DNA of 64,000 nucleotides from Capillimicrobium parvum (GCF_021172045.1 NZ_CP087164.1:4402001-4466000), one strand, 5' to 3'; numbered from the stretch's first letter, positions 1 to 11,134 are shown. The notes: a model not told the origin generated them from the letters alone. Program-made: numbers and translations.

Positions 1-1116
1 CGCCGTGTGGGCGAGCGCCACGCGCCGGCGCAGCGCGAACGGCACGCCGAAGTCGGTGAGCACCCGCTCGAGCAGCGCGCCCATCTCGTCGAGCGAGCGC
101 GCGACGACCGCGATCTCCTCGGCCCGGACGCCGCGGCGCAGGAGGTCGAGCACCTCCGCCGCGACGAGCTCGGCCTCGGCGCGCTCGCCGCCGGCCTGCA
201 GGAGAACGACCGGGGCGGCCGCGGGGTCGGCGGCGGTGGGGTCCGCTCCGGGGACGCCCGGATCGGACGCGGTCGCGGCGGGCTCCTCGAACAGCCGCCG
301 CTCGAGCGCATGCAGCGCCGACCGCGCCGCCGGCGCGTAGTAGCGGTCCTCCGGCTCCATCTCGAGGCGGCGGTCGGCGAGCGGCTCGAGCTCGGCGACG
401 GTCCGCGCGCGCCCGGCGAACGCCGCGCGGCCCCGCTCGAACGTCAGCGACACCCAGACGTCGGCGCCGGCCCGCTTTCCGAGCGCGTCGACGGCGTCGA
501 GCTCGAGCGGCGTCAGGTCGTCGAAGCCGTAGAAGAACACCGGCGTGGCCCCCCAGCGCGCCGGCCCGAGCCGGAGGGCGTCCAGCGCGCCGAGCGCCCA
601 CAGCTCGCGGTCGGGCCGGCCGAGCCGGTCGAGCATCGCGCGGTAAGCGCCGTACAGCCGGGCGATCTCCTCGCCGTAGGCGGCGCGGCCGCCGTCGCCG
701 CCCGCCCAGGCCCGCAGCGCCCCCGCGAGCCGCGCCGGGTCCACCCGCGCCACCTCGAGCTCGGCGAAGAACCGCTGGGCGGCGTGGGCGAACCCGGGCG
801 TCGCCGCCGACGCCGCCATGACCCGCAGATCGGCCCGCGCCACCACGGACGCCACGACGCGCTCGCGCGACACGTCTCCGAGCGGCCGCCCCGCGACCGC
901 CACGCGCCGCGCGATCTCCCCGAGCAGACCGTCGAAGGTCAGGACCCGCGCGCCGATCACGAGCCCGTCCGCGGCGAGCTCGCGCCGGTAGCGCTCGACG
1001 TCCGCGGCCGTCGGCACGACGAGCAGGGAGTCGCGCTCCAGCGAGGCGCGCACGCCGCCGAGGACGGCACGGGCCTTGGCCGAGTTGGCGGGTCCGGTGA
1101 GGAGGGTCAGGGGCAT
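1..1116 (-). CDS. AddB/RexB-like PD-(D/E)XK nuclease-helicase family protein, 3' part off the left edge
   Basis: Partial gene. It starts with ATG at 1114-1116 and stays open for 372 codons to the window edge. The N-terminus MPLTLLTGPANSAKA sits where AddB-type proteins carry a Walker A loop, but the usual second glycine is alanine (GPANSAKA). Further on, VFFYGFDDLTPLELDAVDAL and the EEIAVVARSLDEMGALLERV region match the UvrD-like inactive helicase core of AddB/RexB-type subunits, where DNA-end processing for recombination repair takes place. The C-terminal nuclease and Fe-S cysteines expected in this family would lie outside the window. A shadow reading frame on the plus strand runs through the same bases and was set aside because its protein has no recognisable order. 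Confident about the superfamily; not about whether it is the true AddB orthologue. Confidence 0.75.
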   Translation of the reverse strand, partial: MPLTLLTGPANSAKARAVLGGVRASLERDSLLVVPTAADVERYRRELAADGLVIGARVLTFDGLLGEIARRVAVAGRPLGDVSRERVVASVVARADLRVMAASAATPGFAHAAQRFFAELEVARVDPARLAGALRAWAGGDGGRAAYGEEIARLYGAYRAMLDRLGRPDRELWALGALDALRLGPARWGATPVFFYGFDDLTPLELDAVDALGKRAGADVWVSLTFERGRAAFAGRARTVAELEPLADRRLEMEPEDRYYAPAARSALHALERRLFEEPAATASDPGVPGADPTAADPAAAPVVLLQAGGERAEAELVAAEVLDLLRRGVRAEEIAVVARSLDEMGALLERVLTDFGVPFALRRRVALAHTA

Positions 1117-1251
1117 CGGGGTCCCACACTGTGGCGCACGCACCCGACGCCATCGCACCCTCCGGACGTGCGGGCGCTGAGACCCGCTCCGCGGGCATGG
1201 ACACCCACACGTCCACGGCCAGCGGGCGTCGTGCAGAGAGGGATCTCCCCG

Positions 1252-1764
1252 ATGCGCGCGCCCCCGCCCCGGCGCGACGCTGCGCCGATGCGTCGCCTCC
1301 TCCCCGCCCTCGCGGCACTGACCATCGTCCCCGCGGCGGCGCCCGCCGCGGCCGCGCCCACCTCGCCCGCGCCCGCCAGGGCCTTCGCCGGCAAGACCGC
1401 CGCCGGGACGCCGATCACGCTCGACGTCACCGGCAAGCGCGCCGCGGTCAGGAGCTCGGTCGCCATGGCCTGCATCAAGACCGGCGGCTCCAGCGGCACG
1501 AAGGCCGGCATCGAGCTGTTCCAGCCCACCGGCGCCTTCGCGCTCACCGGCACCGACCAGAAGCTCAGCCAGCAGAACCCGAGCGCCGTCCTCGGCGGGC
1601 GCACCGTCACGATCAACTACCACGTCGAAGCCGTCCGCAAGGACCGCGCCATCTCCGGCAGGCTCTCGATGAACTACTCGACCTCGGACTACGACGTGTT
1701 CACGATGAGCAACACGATCACGGTCTGCGACGGCTCCGCCGCGTTCACGGCGCGCCGCCGCTAG
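1252..1764 (+). CDS. Small secreted protein of unknown function
   Basis: A 170-residue protein with a typical Sec signal: MRRLLPALAALTIVP followed by an Ala-rich cleavage region. ATG 1252 is chosen because GAGAGGG lies about 10 bases upstream; an in-frame ATG at 1288 would begin directly at MRRLLP and is also possible. The mature part is rich in Thr, Ser and Gly, has a beta-strand-like alternation, and keeps two cysteines (in AMACIK and ITVCDG) that could form one disulfide after export. No catalytic motif is visible. It stands alone between the divergent AddB-like gene and the convergent topoisomerase gene. I do not recognise the family beyond a likely extracellular beta-sandwich. Confidence 0.6.
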   Translation: MRAPPPRRDAAPMRRLLPALAALTIVPAAAPAAAAPTSPAPARAFAGKTAAGTPITLDVTGKRAAVRSSVAMACIKTGGSSGTKAGIELFQPTGAFALTGTDQKLSQQNPSAVLGGRTVTINYHVEAVRKDRAISGRLSMNYSTSDYDVFTMSNTITVCDGSAAFTARRR

Positions 1765-1841
1765 TCATGCTCGAGGCCAAGGCCAAGGATCTCGCGCTCA
1801 TCCGGCTGCGCGAGCAGGTGCCCCTGCGCGGCTGAGGCGGC

Positions 1842-4070
<2,229 letters not shown>

Positions 4071-4101
4071 GGACGGGGCACCATAGCGGCCCTCCGGCAG
4101 A

Positions 4102-5253
4102 TCATCGCGTGCAGGGGCCGGTCGACACGGTTGCGCCGGCATTGCGCAACACGTCGCGCACCACCTGATTGGGGATCGCGTAGCCGCCGGGCCGGTCGGC
4201 GCCGACCGTGGACGCGAACACCGTCCCGATCACCCGGCCCTTCGCGTCCACCAGCGGCCCACCGGAGTTGCCGTGACGCACGCGCCCGCGCAGCGGCACG
4301 ATCGAGCGGCGCACCGGCCCGCGCCCGTAGGCATCGTCGGCCAGCGTCTCGCGCGTCTCCCCCACGCGGACCGGCCGCACGTCGTACGGGCCGTTCTGCG
4401 GGAAGCCGAGCAGCGCGCCCCCGGTCCCGGCCGGCACGCTCGAGCGCAGGCGCAGCCGCGGTGCGGCCAGGCCCGGCACCCGCAGGATCGCGACGTCGTC
4501 ATCGGTGTCGAAGGCGACCGCGCGCGCGTCGAGATGCGCTCCGGTGCCGCGCACCTGGACGGTCGTGTCGTCCTGGCCGGCGACCACGTGCGCGTTCGTC
4601 ACCACGAGCCCGTCCGCCACCACCCACCCCGAGCCCTCGACGCCGAGCCCGCACGCGGTGCCGAGGATCCGCACAACCGACCCCGCGGCGCCGCGCACCT
4701 CCGGCACCCGCGCGATCGCCGCCCGGGGCGGCGGCACGTTGGCCTCGGGGCCGCGCAGCGCCGGCAGCGGGTCGATGCGGGCGAGCGCGTTGAGGATCGG
4801 CCCGGACGGCGGGAGCACGCTGTTGAGCGTGCGCAGCACGCTGGAGCGCTGGACCTCGCGGCGCAGCTTCGACTGGCCGGGCGTCTGCAACGCGACCGCG
4901 CCCGCGATCCAGGCCAGCGCGAGCGCGATCGCCGCGGTCAGCAGCGCGCCGAGCGCCCCGTCGACCGTCGTGAACCCGGGGATGCGCTGCGCCCCGCCGC
5001 GCACGCGGTAGGCGATGCCCGAGAAGCCGGCGGCGAACAGCACGCCGAGCGCCAGCGCGCCGACCAGCCCGAAGAGCGGCGCGTAGGGCGAGGAGGACCC
5101 GCCGCTCATCAGCAGCGGGGCGATGCGCGTGCCGACCACGGCGCCCAGCGCGAAGCCGGCGAGCGACAGCGCGCCGACGACGAAGCCGCGGCCGTAGCCG
5201 GCGATCGCTCCGAGGATGGCGATCACGACGATGATCCAGTCGAGGCGGGTCAT
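4102..5253 (-). CDS. MarP-like serine protease: CvpA membrane domain plus trypsin-like domain
   Basis: A 383-residue protein built like the mycobacterial acid-resistance protease MarP. Residues 1-125 hold four hydrophobic segments of the CvpA/colicin V production type, and residues 180-383 hold a chymotrypsin-fold protease. The triad is visible: His222 in VTNAHVVAG, Asp252/253 in DTDDDVAILRV and Ser330 in RHGNSGGPLVD. Cys201 and Cys381 could form the disulfide known to restrain MarP-type proteases. The active domain should face the periplasmic side. It lies 31 bases upstream of topB on the same strand, and its start is 14 bases from the divergent penicillin-binding protein gene. Role in acid or oxidative envelope stress is inferred from the family. 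Confidence 0.88.
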   Translation of the reverse strand: MTRLDWIIVVIAILGAIAGYGRGFVVGALSLAGFALGAVVGTRIAPLLMSGGSSSPYAPLFGLVGALALGVLFAAGFSGIAYRVRGGAQRIPGFTTVDGALGALLTAAIALALAWIAGAVALQTPGQSKLRREVQRSSVLRTLNSVLPPSGPILNALARIDPLPALRGPEANVPPPRAAIARVPEVRGAAGSVVRILGTACGLGVEGSGWVVADGLVVTNAHVVAGQDDTTVQVRGTGAHLDARAVAFDTDDDVAILRVPGLAAPRLRLRSSVPAGTGGALLGFPQNGPYDVRPVRVGETRETLADDAYGRGPVRRSIVPLRGRVRHGNSGGPLVDAKGRVIGTVFASTVGADRPGGYAIPNQVVRDVLRNAGATVSTGPCTR

Positions 5254-5267
5254 GCGGTGTCGGTCTC

Positions 5268-7007
5268 ATGATCTACCGTTCGTCATCTGTGAGCGGGCAC
5301 AGGGAGCGGCAGGGAGGGCTGCGATGGCGACGGGTCGCACCGATCGTGGCGGCAGCCGTGCTCGCGTTCGCGGCCGGCGCCGTGCTCGGCGGCCGTCACG
5401 TGCCGTCCTCGGAGCGCCTCGCCGAGCGCTTCGCGGCGGCCTGGCAGCGCGGAGACCTCGCCGCCATGTACGCGCTCACCGACGCCCGGGCGGCCGGTCG
5501 CACGCTGCGGTCGTTCGCGCGGGCATATCGCGATGCCGAGGTCACGGCGACCGGCATCCAGGTCCGCTTCGGCGACGCGCAGGACGGCGGCGGCAACGTC
5601 TTCACCTTGCCCGCCGCCGTCGCCACGCGCGCCTTCGGCACCGTGCGCACCGAGCTGCGCGTCCCGGTCACGGAGATCGAGGGCGAGCCGCGCGTGGCCT
5701 GGAGCACCACGCTCGTGTTCCCCGGGCTGCACGAGGGCGAGCGGCTGCACCGACGCACCGGCCTGCCCGCCCGGGCCCCGCTCCTGGCCCGCGACCGCAC
5801 CCCGATGGCCCGTGGCGCCGACGACGACGCCCAGGCCGTCTCGACGGCGGCGGCGTCGATCGTCGGCCAGCTCGGGCCGATTCCCGCCGACCGCGCCGAG
5901 GCGCTGCGCGCCGAGGGCGTGCCCGCCGACGCGCAGGTCGGCATCTCCGGCCTCGAGCGCATCCTCGACGACGAGCTGCGCGGCGAGCCCGGCGGCGTCC
6001 TGCTCGCGGGGTCGCGCACGCTGGCCAGCCGGCCGCCGAAGGCCGCGGCCGCGGTGCGCTCGACGATCTCGCTGAAGGTCCAGCAGGCGGCCCTCGACGC
6101 GCTGGCCGGGCGGCTCGGCGGCGTCGTCGCGATGCGGCCGCACGGCGGCGAGGTGCTGGCCGCCGCCGGCATCCCGCTCTCGGGCCTGCAGCCCCCGGGT
6201 TCGACGTTCAAGATCATCACGGTCACCGCCGGGCTCGAGGCGAAGGTAACGAGCCCCCGGAAGGCCTATCCCGTCCAGACCGAGGCAACGCTCGAGGGCG
6301 TGCCGCTCGAGAACGCCAACGGCGAGTCGTGCGGCGGGACCCTCGTGCAGTCCTTCGCGCACTCCTGCAACTCGGTCTTCGCGCCGCTCGGCGCCGAGCT
6401 GGGCGCGGAGCGGCTCGTCGACGCGGCGAAGCGCTTCGGCTTCGACGAGGCGGTCGGCATCCCCGGCGCAGCGACGCCGACCATCCCCCCGGCCGACGAG
6501 ATCGGCGACGACCTCGCCGTCGGCTCGTCGGCGATCGGCCAGGGCAGGGTCCAGGCGACCGCGCTCGCGATGGCCGGCGTGGCGGCGACGATCGCGCTCG
6601 ACGGCCGGCGGCCCCGGCCGACGTTCCTCTACGGCGAGCGCCGCGGGACGGTGCGCGCCACGAGCCCGCGGGTCGCCCACCAGGTGCAGCGCATGATGGA
6701 GGCGGTCGTCGTCTACGGCACCGGCGTCTCCGCGGCGATCCCGGGCGTGAAGGTGGCGGGCAAGACCGGCACAGCGGAGCTCGAGGACACGCGCAAGGCC
6801 CCGGCGGAGGAGACCGCTCCGTCGCCGGCGACGCCCACCACCACCGTGCCCGAGCCGCCGAACACGGACGCCTGGTTCGTCGGCTACGCGCCCGCCGGCA
6901 AGGCCAGGCGGCCGCGGGTGGCGGTCGGCGTCCTGCTCGTGCGGGCCGGCGCGGGCGGCGGCGTCGCGGCGCCCGTCGCCCGGCAGGTCATCTCCGCGGC
7001 GCTGTAG
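5268..7007 (+). CDS. Penicillin-binding transpeptidase with NTF2-like N-terminal domain
   Basis: Peptidoglycan D,D-transpeptidase of up to 579 residues. One N-terminal membrane anchor (about residues 23-40) is followed by an MecA_N/NTF2-like domain and the transpeptidase. All three penicillin-binding motifs are present: SxxK as STFK with Ser312, SxN as SCN at 366-368, and KTG at 499-501. It resembles the class B PBPs common in actinobacteria and lacks a glycosyltransferase domain. The start is uncertain: ATG 5268 and GTG 5289 have weak ribosome sites, while AGGGAGG at 5310-5317 sits just before an in-frame CTG at 5319. Any of these leaves the anchor intact. It is divergent from the MarP-like gene and convergent with the lipoprotein gene 10 bases downstream. 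Confidence 0.9.
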   Translation: MIYRSSSVSGHRERQGGLRWRRVAPIVAAAVLAFAAGAVLGGRHVPSSERLAERFAAAWQRGDLAAMYALTDARAAGRTLRSFARAYRDAEVTATGIQVRFGDAQDGGGNVFTLPAAVATRAFGTVRTELRVPVTEIEGEPRVAWSTTLVFPGLHEGERLHRRTGLPARAPLLARDRTPMARGADDDAQAVSTAAASIVGQLGPIPADRAEALRAEGVPADAQVGISGLERILDDELRGEPGGVLLAGSRTLASRPPKAAAAVRSTISLKVQQAALDALAGRLGGVVAMRPHGGEVLAAAGIPLSGLQPPGSTFKIITVTAGLEAKVTSPRKAYPVQTEATLEGVPLENANGESCGGTLVQSFAHSCNSVFAPLGAELGAERLVDAAKRFGFDEAVGIPGAATPTIPPADEIGDDLAVGSSAIGQGRVQATALAMAGVAATIALDGRRPRPTFLYGERRGTVRATSPRVAHQVQRMMEAVVVYGTGVSAAIPGVKVAGKTGTAELEDTRKAPAEETAPSPATPTTTVPEPPNTDAWFVGYAPAGKARRPRVAVGVLLVRAGAGGGVAAPVARQVISAAL

Positions 7008-7017
7008 CCGCCGGGCG

Positions 7018-7587
7018 CTAGACGTCGAGGTTGACCGACGCCACCGCGGGCTCCTGGCCCCTGGGCGCGCGGATCACGAGATCGAGCGGACGGTTGTTGA
7101 ACGTGTCGTACTTGACCTTGAACAGCACCATCGAGCCCTGGACCGACGGGTTGTTCGATGCGGCGGTGTCGAGCTCGGGCAGCTGCTCGCCGCTCGGCAC
7201 GTCGCCGGCCCGGTAGGCGAAGACGTTGTCCGGGCCGATCGGGACCGGGTGGTAGACGGTGCCCTGCGAGTCGACGATCGAGAAGTTGTTCGCGGCCGGG
7301 GCGACCTGCTCGCCCTCGTTCCAGGCCTTGACGAAGACCGCGAACCACGCCTCGTCCGGAGCGAGCTGGTCCTGCCCGAAGGGCAGGTCGATCAGGTAGC
7401 CGTGGTCCTCGGGGTCGTTCGGGTTGAGCTGGCGCGAGATCTGGACCTGGTAGACGAGCTGGCCGACGTCGACGTAGGTGCCCTCGGTGTCGCCATGGGT
7501 CGTGATCTTCTCCTTGTTGCCGCACGCGGCGAGGGGCAGCGCGAAGAGCGCGAGGGCGGCGAGGAGGATTGCGCGTCGAAGCTTCAT
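7018..7587 (-). CDS. Lipoprotein of unknown function
   Basis: A 189-residue lipoprotein: basic start MKLRR, hydrophobic core, and lipobox LAAC with the lipidated cysteine at residue 22. The mature part contains YVDVGQLVYQVQISRQLNP and a C-terminal region of alternating hydrophobic residues ending in VASVNLDV, giving the look of a DUF4352-like beta-sandwich. No enzyme motif is seen. ATG 7585-7587 gives exactly the signal peptide; the longer open frame upstream overlaps the next gene. It lies 31 bases downstream of the SRPBCC gene on the same strand, so the two may be co-transcribed. Attachment should depend on Lgt, encoded at about 17 kb. Confidence 0.75.
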   Translation of the reverse strand: MKLRRAILLAALALFALPLAACGNKEKITTHGDTEGTYVDVGQLVYQVQISRQLNPNDPEDHGYLIDLPFGQDQLAPDEAWFAVFVKAWNEGEQVAPAANNFSIVDSQGTVYHPVPIGPDNVFAYRAGDVPSGEQLPELDTAASNNPSVQGSMVLFKVKYDTFNNRPLDLVIRAPRGQEPAVASVNLDV

Positions 7588-7618
7588 GCGGCCGGGAACA
7601 TTAGTTGACGGACCGGCC

Positions 7619-8113
7619 TCAGCGTCCTGCGATGGTGGCCCGCGCGCCGCGGCCCTCGTCGTCTTCGAGGATCGAGCGCAGCCGCCGCAGCGCACGGCTG
7701 GACTTGCGCTTGATCCACCCGCGGAAGCCGACCTTCTCCATGAGCGCGTCGGAGAGCTTGCCCGGCTTGGTCTCGAGCATGTAGGTGACCCTCGTCGTGC
7801 CGCCGGAGCCCTGCTCGAGCTCATAGACGGCGCGCAGGCGGGTGCGGTTGTACTTGCCGCCGCGGCCCGCCTCGACGATCCGGCGGGGCGCCTCGACCTC
7901 GATCAGCGTGATGTCGGCCCAGTTGAAGCGGTTCAGCGGCGCCTTGAAGCGGAACCGCGCGCCGGCGCCGCGCCCGACGGTCTGCTCCCGGGTCAGCCGC
8001 CAGTCGACCAGGTAGTGGTCGGTGTACTCCGGGCGGTTGGCGACGTCGAGGAGGTACGCGAAGACCTCCTCGCGCGGCCGGTCGATCGTCGTGGTGACGG
8101 TGACGGGATCCAT
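7619..8113 (-). CDS. SRPBCC (START/Bet v1-like) family protein
   Basis: A 164-residue protein of the polyketide cyclase/SRPBCC hydrophobic-pocket superfamily. The N-terminus has the typical strand and helix VTVTTTIDRPREEVFAYLLDV, the centre has WADITLIEVEAPRRIVEAGRG, and the C-terminus has the long helix that closes the pocket. A basic tail (KRKSSRALRRLRSIL) extends the helix. It probably binds a small hydrophobic ligand; no ligand or reaction can be read from the sequence. Same strand as, and 31 bases upstream of, the lipoprotein gene. Confidence 0.75.
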   Translation of the reverse strand: MDPVTVTTTIDRPREEVFAYLLDVANRPEYTDHYLVDWRLTREQTVGRGAGARFRFKAPLNRFNWADITLIEVEAPRRIVEAGRGGKYNRTRLRAVYELEQGSGGTTRVTYMLETKPGKLSDALMEKVGFRGWIKRKSSRALRRLRSILEDDEGRGARATIAGR

Positions 8114-8176
8114 TCGGCGGCGCAGTTTACGCCGCGAGGCGGCGAGCCGGCCGCGAGGCGCGTCCGGGGCGCCGGG

Positions 8177-8416
8177 TCACACCACGCGCACGGCGTGGCC
8201 GTGCTCGGAGTGGCGCACGATCTCCTCACGTGCGTCCTCGACGCGCCGCAGCGGCCGGCACAGCTCGCAGACGAGCCGGCCGTCGGCGAGCCGGTGCACG
8301 CGCTCGCCGACCAGCGGGGTGCGCTTGCAGTGCCGGCATGTGTCCCGCTCGTCGCTGAGCGCCCCGACGCTCTTGCGGATGTAGTGCTCGCCGAGCTCCG
8401 TCCGTGACCGCCGCAT
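8177..8416 (-). CDS. Small protein with a CxxC...CxxC putative zinc knuckle
   Basis: A 79-residue hypothetical protein. Two pairs of cysteines, CRHC and CELC, about 25 residues apart would fit a treble-clef or ribbon zinc site; charged helices flank the module (EDAREEIVRHSEHGHAVRVV at the end). ATG 8414-8416 is preferred because the longer frame upstream enters the divergent promoter region shared with the FHA gene. No signal or membrane segment, so cytoplasmic. Function unknown. Confidence 0.55.
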   Translation of the reverse strand: MRRSRTELGEHYIRKSVGALSDERDTCRHCKRTPLVGERVHRLADGRLVCELCRPLRRVEDAREEIVRHSEHGHAVRVV

Positions 8417-8585
8417 GGGTCCGGGGTTCGGCGCTCGGACGGTGCCTCCTGCCCCGCCGTTTCCTCGTCCAATGTGGCGGGTACCGCGACGATGTCTTCG
8501 CCATTGCGTCCATCGGATCGGAGCACTTGCCTTCCGGCCAGACTGCGTTACGATCGTGACCATCACCCCGAGGAGAGGCGGGAAG

Positions 8586-9167
8586 ATGATCGACTCGATG
8601 ATGACCGGCACGCTCGCCGGCACAGGATCCTTTCGCTGTGACGGCTGTGGCTACGTCGTCACCCTGACGGGCGACGACGCGCTGCCCGACTGCCCCGGCT
8701 GCGGCGGACGGCGCTTCCAGCGCGCATCGCTGTTCGGGATCGCGGGGCCGGGGCGGTTCACCCGCGAGCATGCGGCTCAGGACGAGCCGGAGGACCGCGC
8801 CGAGTGGCTGGCGCGGGCGCGTGAGTGCGCTGGCAGCCCCGGCCAGTACCTGGCCGTGCAGGACGGCGAGGACATCCGGATCGTCGCGCTCACGCGCGAA
8901 TGGACGCGGATCGGCAGGTCGCTCGCGGCCGACGTGCGCTTCGACGACCCCACGGTCAGCCGCCGCCACGCCCTGCTCGTGCGCCAGCCCGACGGCGTGC
9001 GCGTCCTCGACGACCGCAGCCTCAACGGCGTGTTCGTCAACGGCGAGCGCGTCGACTGGCACATGATCCGCGACGGCGACGAGATCGTGGTCGGGCGCTA
9101 CCGCCTGAGCTACCTGCAGATCGCGCCGGCGCCGGCGGCGACCGCCGCGGCGGAGGCCGAGGCCTGA
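8586..9167 (+). CDS. Zinc-ribbon plus FHA domain protein
   Basis: A 193-residue protein. The N-terminal zinc ribbon uses Cys18/Cys21 (RCDGC) and Cys36/Cys39 (CPGC). The C-terminal forkhead-associated domain has the phosphothreonine-binding core GRSLAADVRFDD...VSRRHALL and the LNGVFVNG turn. ATG 8586 is fixed by the strong AGGAGAGG a few bases upstream; the longer open frame from 8415 has no ribosome site. FHA proteins read Ser/Thr kinase signals, so a kinase partner elsewhere is expected. The ParA-like gene follows after 68 bases on the same strand, which may mean a shared transcript. Confidence 0.82.
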   Translation: MIDSMMTGTLAGTGSFRCDGCGYVVTLTGDDALPDCPGCGGRRFQRASLFGIAGPGRFTREHAAQDEPEDRAEWLARARECAGSPGQYLAVQDGEDIRIVALTREWTRIGRSLAADVRFDDPTVSRRHALLVRQPDGVRVLDDRSLNGVFVNGERVDWHMIRDGDEIVVGRYRLSYLQIAPAPAATAAAEAEA

Positions 9168-9235
9168 GGTCCGGCCCGGCGGGCCGTGCCGGGCCGCCGC
9201 CCGGAGCGCGCGGGCGGTAACCTCCGCGCGCTCCG

Positions 9236-10015
9236 ATGGCCGAGACGATCGCTGTTCTCTCACAGAAGGGTGGGACCGGCAAGACGACGTCGGTCCGCAC
9301 CCTCACCGACATCCTGCGGCGCTGCGGCCTGCAGGTCCTCGCCATCGACCTGGACCCCCAGGGCAACCTGTCGGACTACTTCGACGTCGACCCCGAGGCG
9401 GACCCCACGATCGCCGACGTGCTGGCCGGGCGCGCCGCCCTGGCCGACGCGATCCACGACGACGTCGTCCCCGCGAACCTGCCGCTCGCCGAGGCCGAGC
9501 TGGCGCTCGCCGGCAAGATGGGCCGCGAGCTGACCCTCAAGCGGGCGCTCAAGGACGTCAAGCGCCGCTACGACGTGATCTTCATCGACTGCCCGCCCGC
9601 GCTCGGCCTGCTCACGGTCAACGGGCTCGTCGCCGCCGATCACACGCTGATCAGCGCCGAGGCCCAGCACTTCGCGCTGCAGGGCGTCGTCCAGGTGCTC
9701 GACATGGTCGAGGTGGCGCGCGACCTGCACAACGAGAGCCTCAACTGGCTCGGCGTCGTGCTGAACATCGCCGACATGCGGACCGTCCACTCGCGCGAGA
9801 CCTACGCCGCGCTCAAGCAGGAGTACGGCGACAAGGTGCTCGACACGACCATCCGTCCGTCGATCGCCTACGCGGAGTCCGCCGAGCGCGGCGTCTCGAT
9901 CCTCGACTACCGGCCGGACCTGGGCGCGGACTATCTCGCGCTCGCCGACGAGCTGCTCGAGCGGCTGGGGATGGACGAGCCGCGACGCAAGCTCAAGGGG
10001 CTGCGCGCGGCGTAG
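9236..10015 (+). CDS. ParA/Soj-family ATPase
   Basis: A 259-residue deviant-Walker ATPase. The P-loop is KGGTGKTTS at 11-19 with the signature lysine Lys11, followed by Walker A' LAIDLDPQGNLS and Walker B DVIFIDCPPALG. Members move plasmids, chromosome origins or protein clusters by ATP-dependent patterning on the nucleoid. No ParB or parS-like repeat lies next to it, so this is unlikely to be the oriC-linked parA. The upstream gene encodes an FHA protein. The exact cargo is unknown. Confidence 0.85.
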   Translation: MAETIAVLSQKGGTGKTTSVRTLTDILRRCGLQVLAIDLDPQGNLSDYFDVDPEADPTIADVLAGRAALADAIHDDVVPANLPLAEAELALAGKMGRELTLKRALKDVKRRYDVIFIDCPPALGLLTVNGLVAADHTLISAEAQHFALQGVVQVLDMVEVARDLHNESLNWLGVVLNIADMRTVHSRETYAALKQEYGDKVLDTTIRPSIAYAESAERGVSILDYRPDLGADYLALADELLERLGMDEPRRKLKGLRAA

Positions 10016-10272
10016 GGGCGGAGCCGGCCGCCGGGGCGCTGCTCGGCTCCTGCGCTGGCCGCGGGTCGGGCCGTCGCGGACGGCTCGACGACGGGGAACG
10101 GGTGGGCTGCGCAGCGTGCGGGCGGGTTCGGCCGGAGTGGCTCCTGCGTGCGAGTGCGGGCCGGCCCTCGGTCGATCCTGTCGCGTTCACGGCGCGGGAC
10201 GCCGTCGATGCGACGCGACCGGACCGCGCTGCGCGGGGCGGCGCTGCGCTACGCGGCGCGGCGCGGCGCGGC

Positions 10273-11124
10273 CTACAGCTCGCGCACGTCCGCGCCCGCC
10301 GGCTCGAACGCCGCCCGCTGCACCGTCGCCCAGCCGGCCGACCACTCCCGCAGAGCCCCGAACACCGCACCGGTCTGCTCCACGTGCGTCCAGACGAGCA
10401 CGGTCGGCCCCGCTCCCGAGATCGACGCACCGACGGCGCCGAGCGAGCGCGCGGCGGCCACGAGCTCCATCGAGCGCGGGTACAGGTGCGCCCGCCGCGG
10501 CTGGTGCAGCCGGTCCGCGAGACCCCGCCCGACCAGCTCGAGGTCGCCCTGAACGAGGCCGAGCACCAGCAGCGCCCCGTGGGCCACGTTGAAGACGGCG
10601 TCGGCCATCGGCACCGCCTCGGGCAGCGCCGCCCGCGCCTCCTCGGTCCGCACCGGGTCGCCGGGCACGACGATGATCGCCTCCAGCGCCGGCGGCGGAT
10701 CGAAGCGCACGGCCGCGCCGTCGGCGCAAATCACGAACCCGCCGTGCAGCGCCGCGGCGACGTTGTCCGGATGGCCCTCGATCTCGCTCGCCAGCGCCAG
10801 CACGTCCGCGTCGAGCTCGTAGAGATGGTCGGCGGCCAGCAGCCCCGCCACCACGGCGGCCGCGCTGGACCCCATGCCGCCCGACATCGGGATCGTCGAG
10901 CGCACGCGGAACGTCAGCCCGTCGGCGGGATGCAGCCACTCGAACGCCCGCACGAGCAGGTTGGACCGGTCGCGCGGCACGTCCAGCTCGGTCTCGACCG
11001 CGAACGTCCCCGTCTCCTCCACCTCGAGCTCGAGATGGAACCCCAGCGCGGCGGCGAACGCGTCGAAGCCCGGCCCGAGGTTGGCGCTCGAGGCGGGGAC
11101 GCGGATGACCCGGCGGCGATGCAC
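10273..11124 (-). CDS. thrB: Homoserine kinase
   Basis: GHMP-family kinase of 283 residues that phosphorylates homoserine to O-phosphohomoserine, the substrate of the threonine synthase encoded just upstream. Motifs: VPASSANLGPGFDAFAAALG near the N-terminus, the ATP-binding glycine-rich PMSGGMGSSAAAV in the middle, and the third GHMP motif SISGAGPTVLV near the C-terminus. Start ATG 11124 is 10 bases after the thrC stop, so it is the last gene of the lysA-hom-thrC-thrB operon. Length is usual for the family. Confidence 0.95.
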   Translation of the reverse strand: MHRRRVIRVPASSANLGPGFDAFAAALGFHLELEVEETGTFAVETELDVPRDRSNLLVRAFEWLHPADGLTFRVRSTIPMSGGMGSSAAAVVAGLLAADHLYELDADVLALASEIEGHPDNVAAALHGGFVICADGAAVRFDPPPALEAIIVVPGDPVRTEEARAALPEAVPMADAVFNVAHGALLVLGLVQGDLELVGRGLADRLHQPRRAHLYPRSMELVAAARSLGAVGASISGAGPTVLVWTHVEQTGAVFGALREWSAGWATVQRAAFEPAGADVREL

Positions 11125-11134
11125 GCGCGACCCC

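Noticed and set aside
1107-1616. Minus-strand frame of 169 codons with hydrophobic stretches
   Set aside because: It is opposite the secreted protein and overlaps the AddB-like start; the hydrophobic look comes from the complement of the signal-peptide codons.
7-1764. A 585-codon plus-strand frame at the left end
   Set aside because: Its first 1100 bases are the exact codon-by-codon complement of the AddB-like gene, which has clear motifs. Only the last 170 codons form a real protein.
10016-10272. A small gene between parA and thrB
   Set aside because: Only short Arg/Ala-rich frames with no ribosome site or signal; the stretch also holds GGCGC runs. I see nothing to support a gene.
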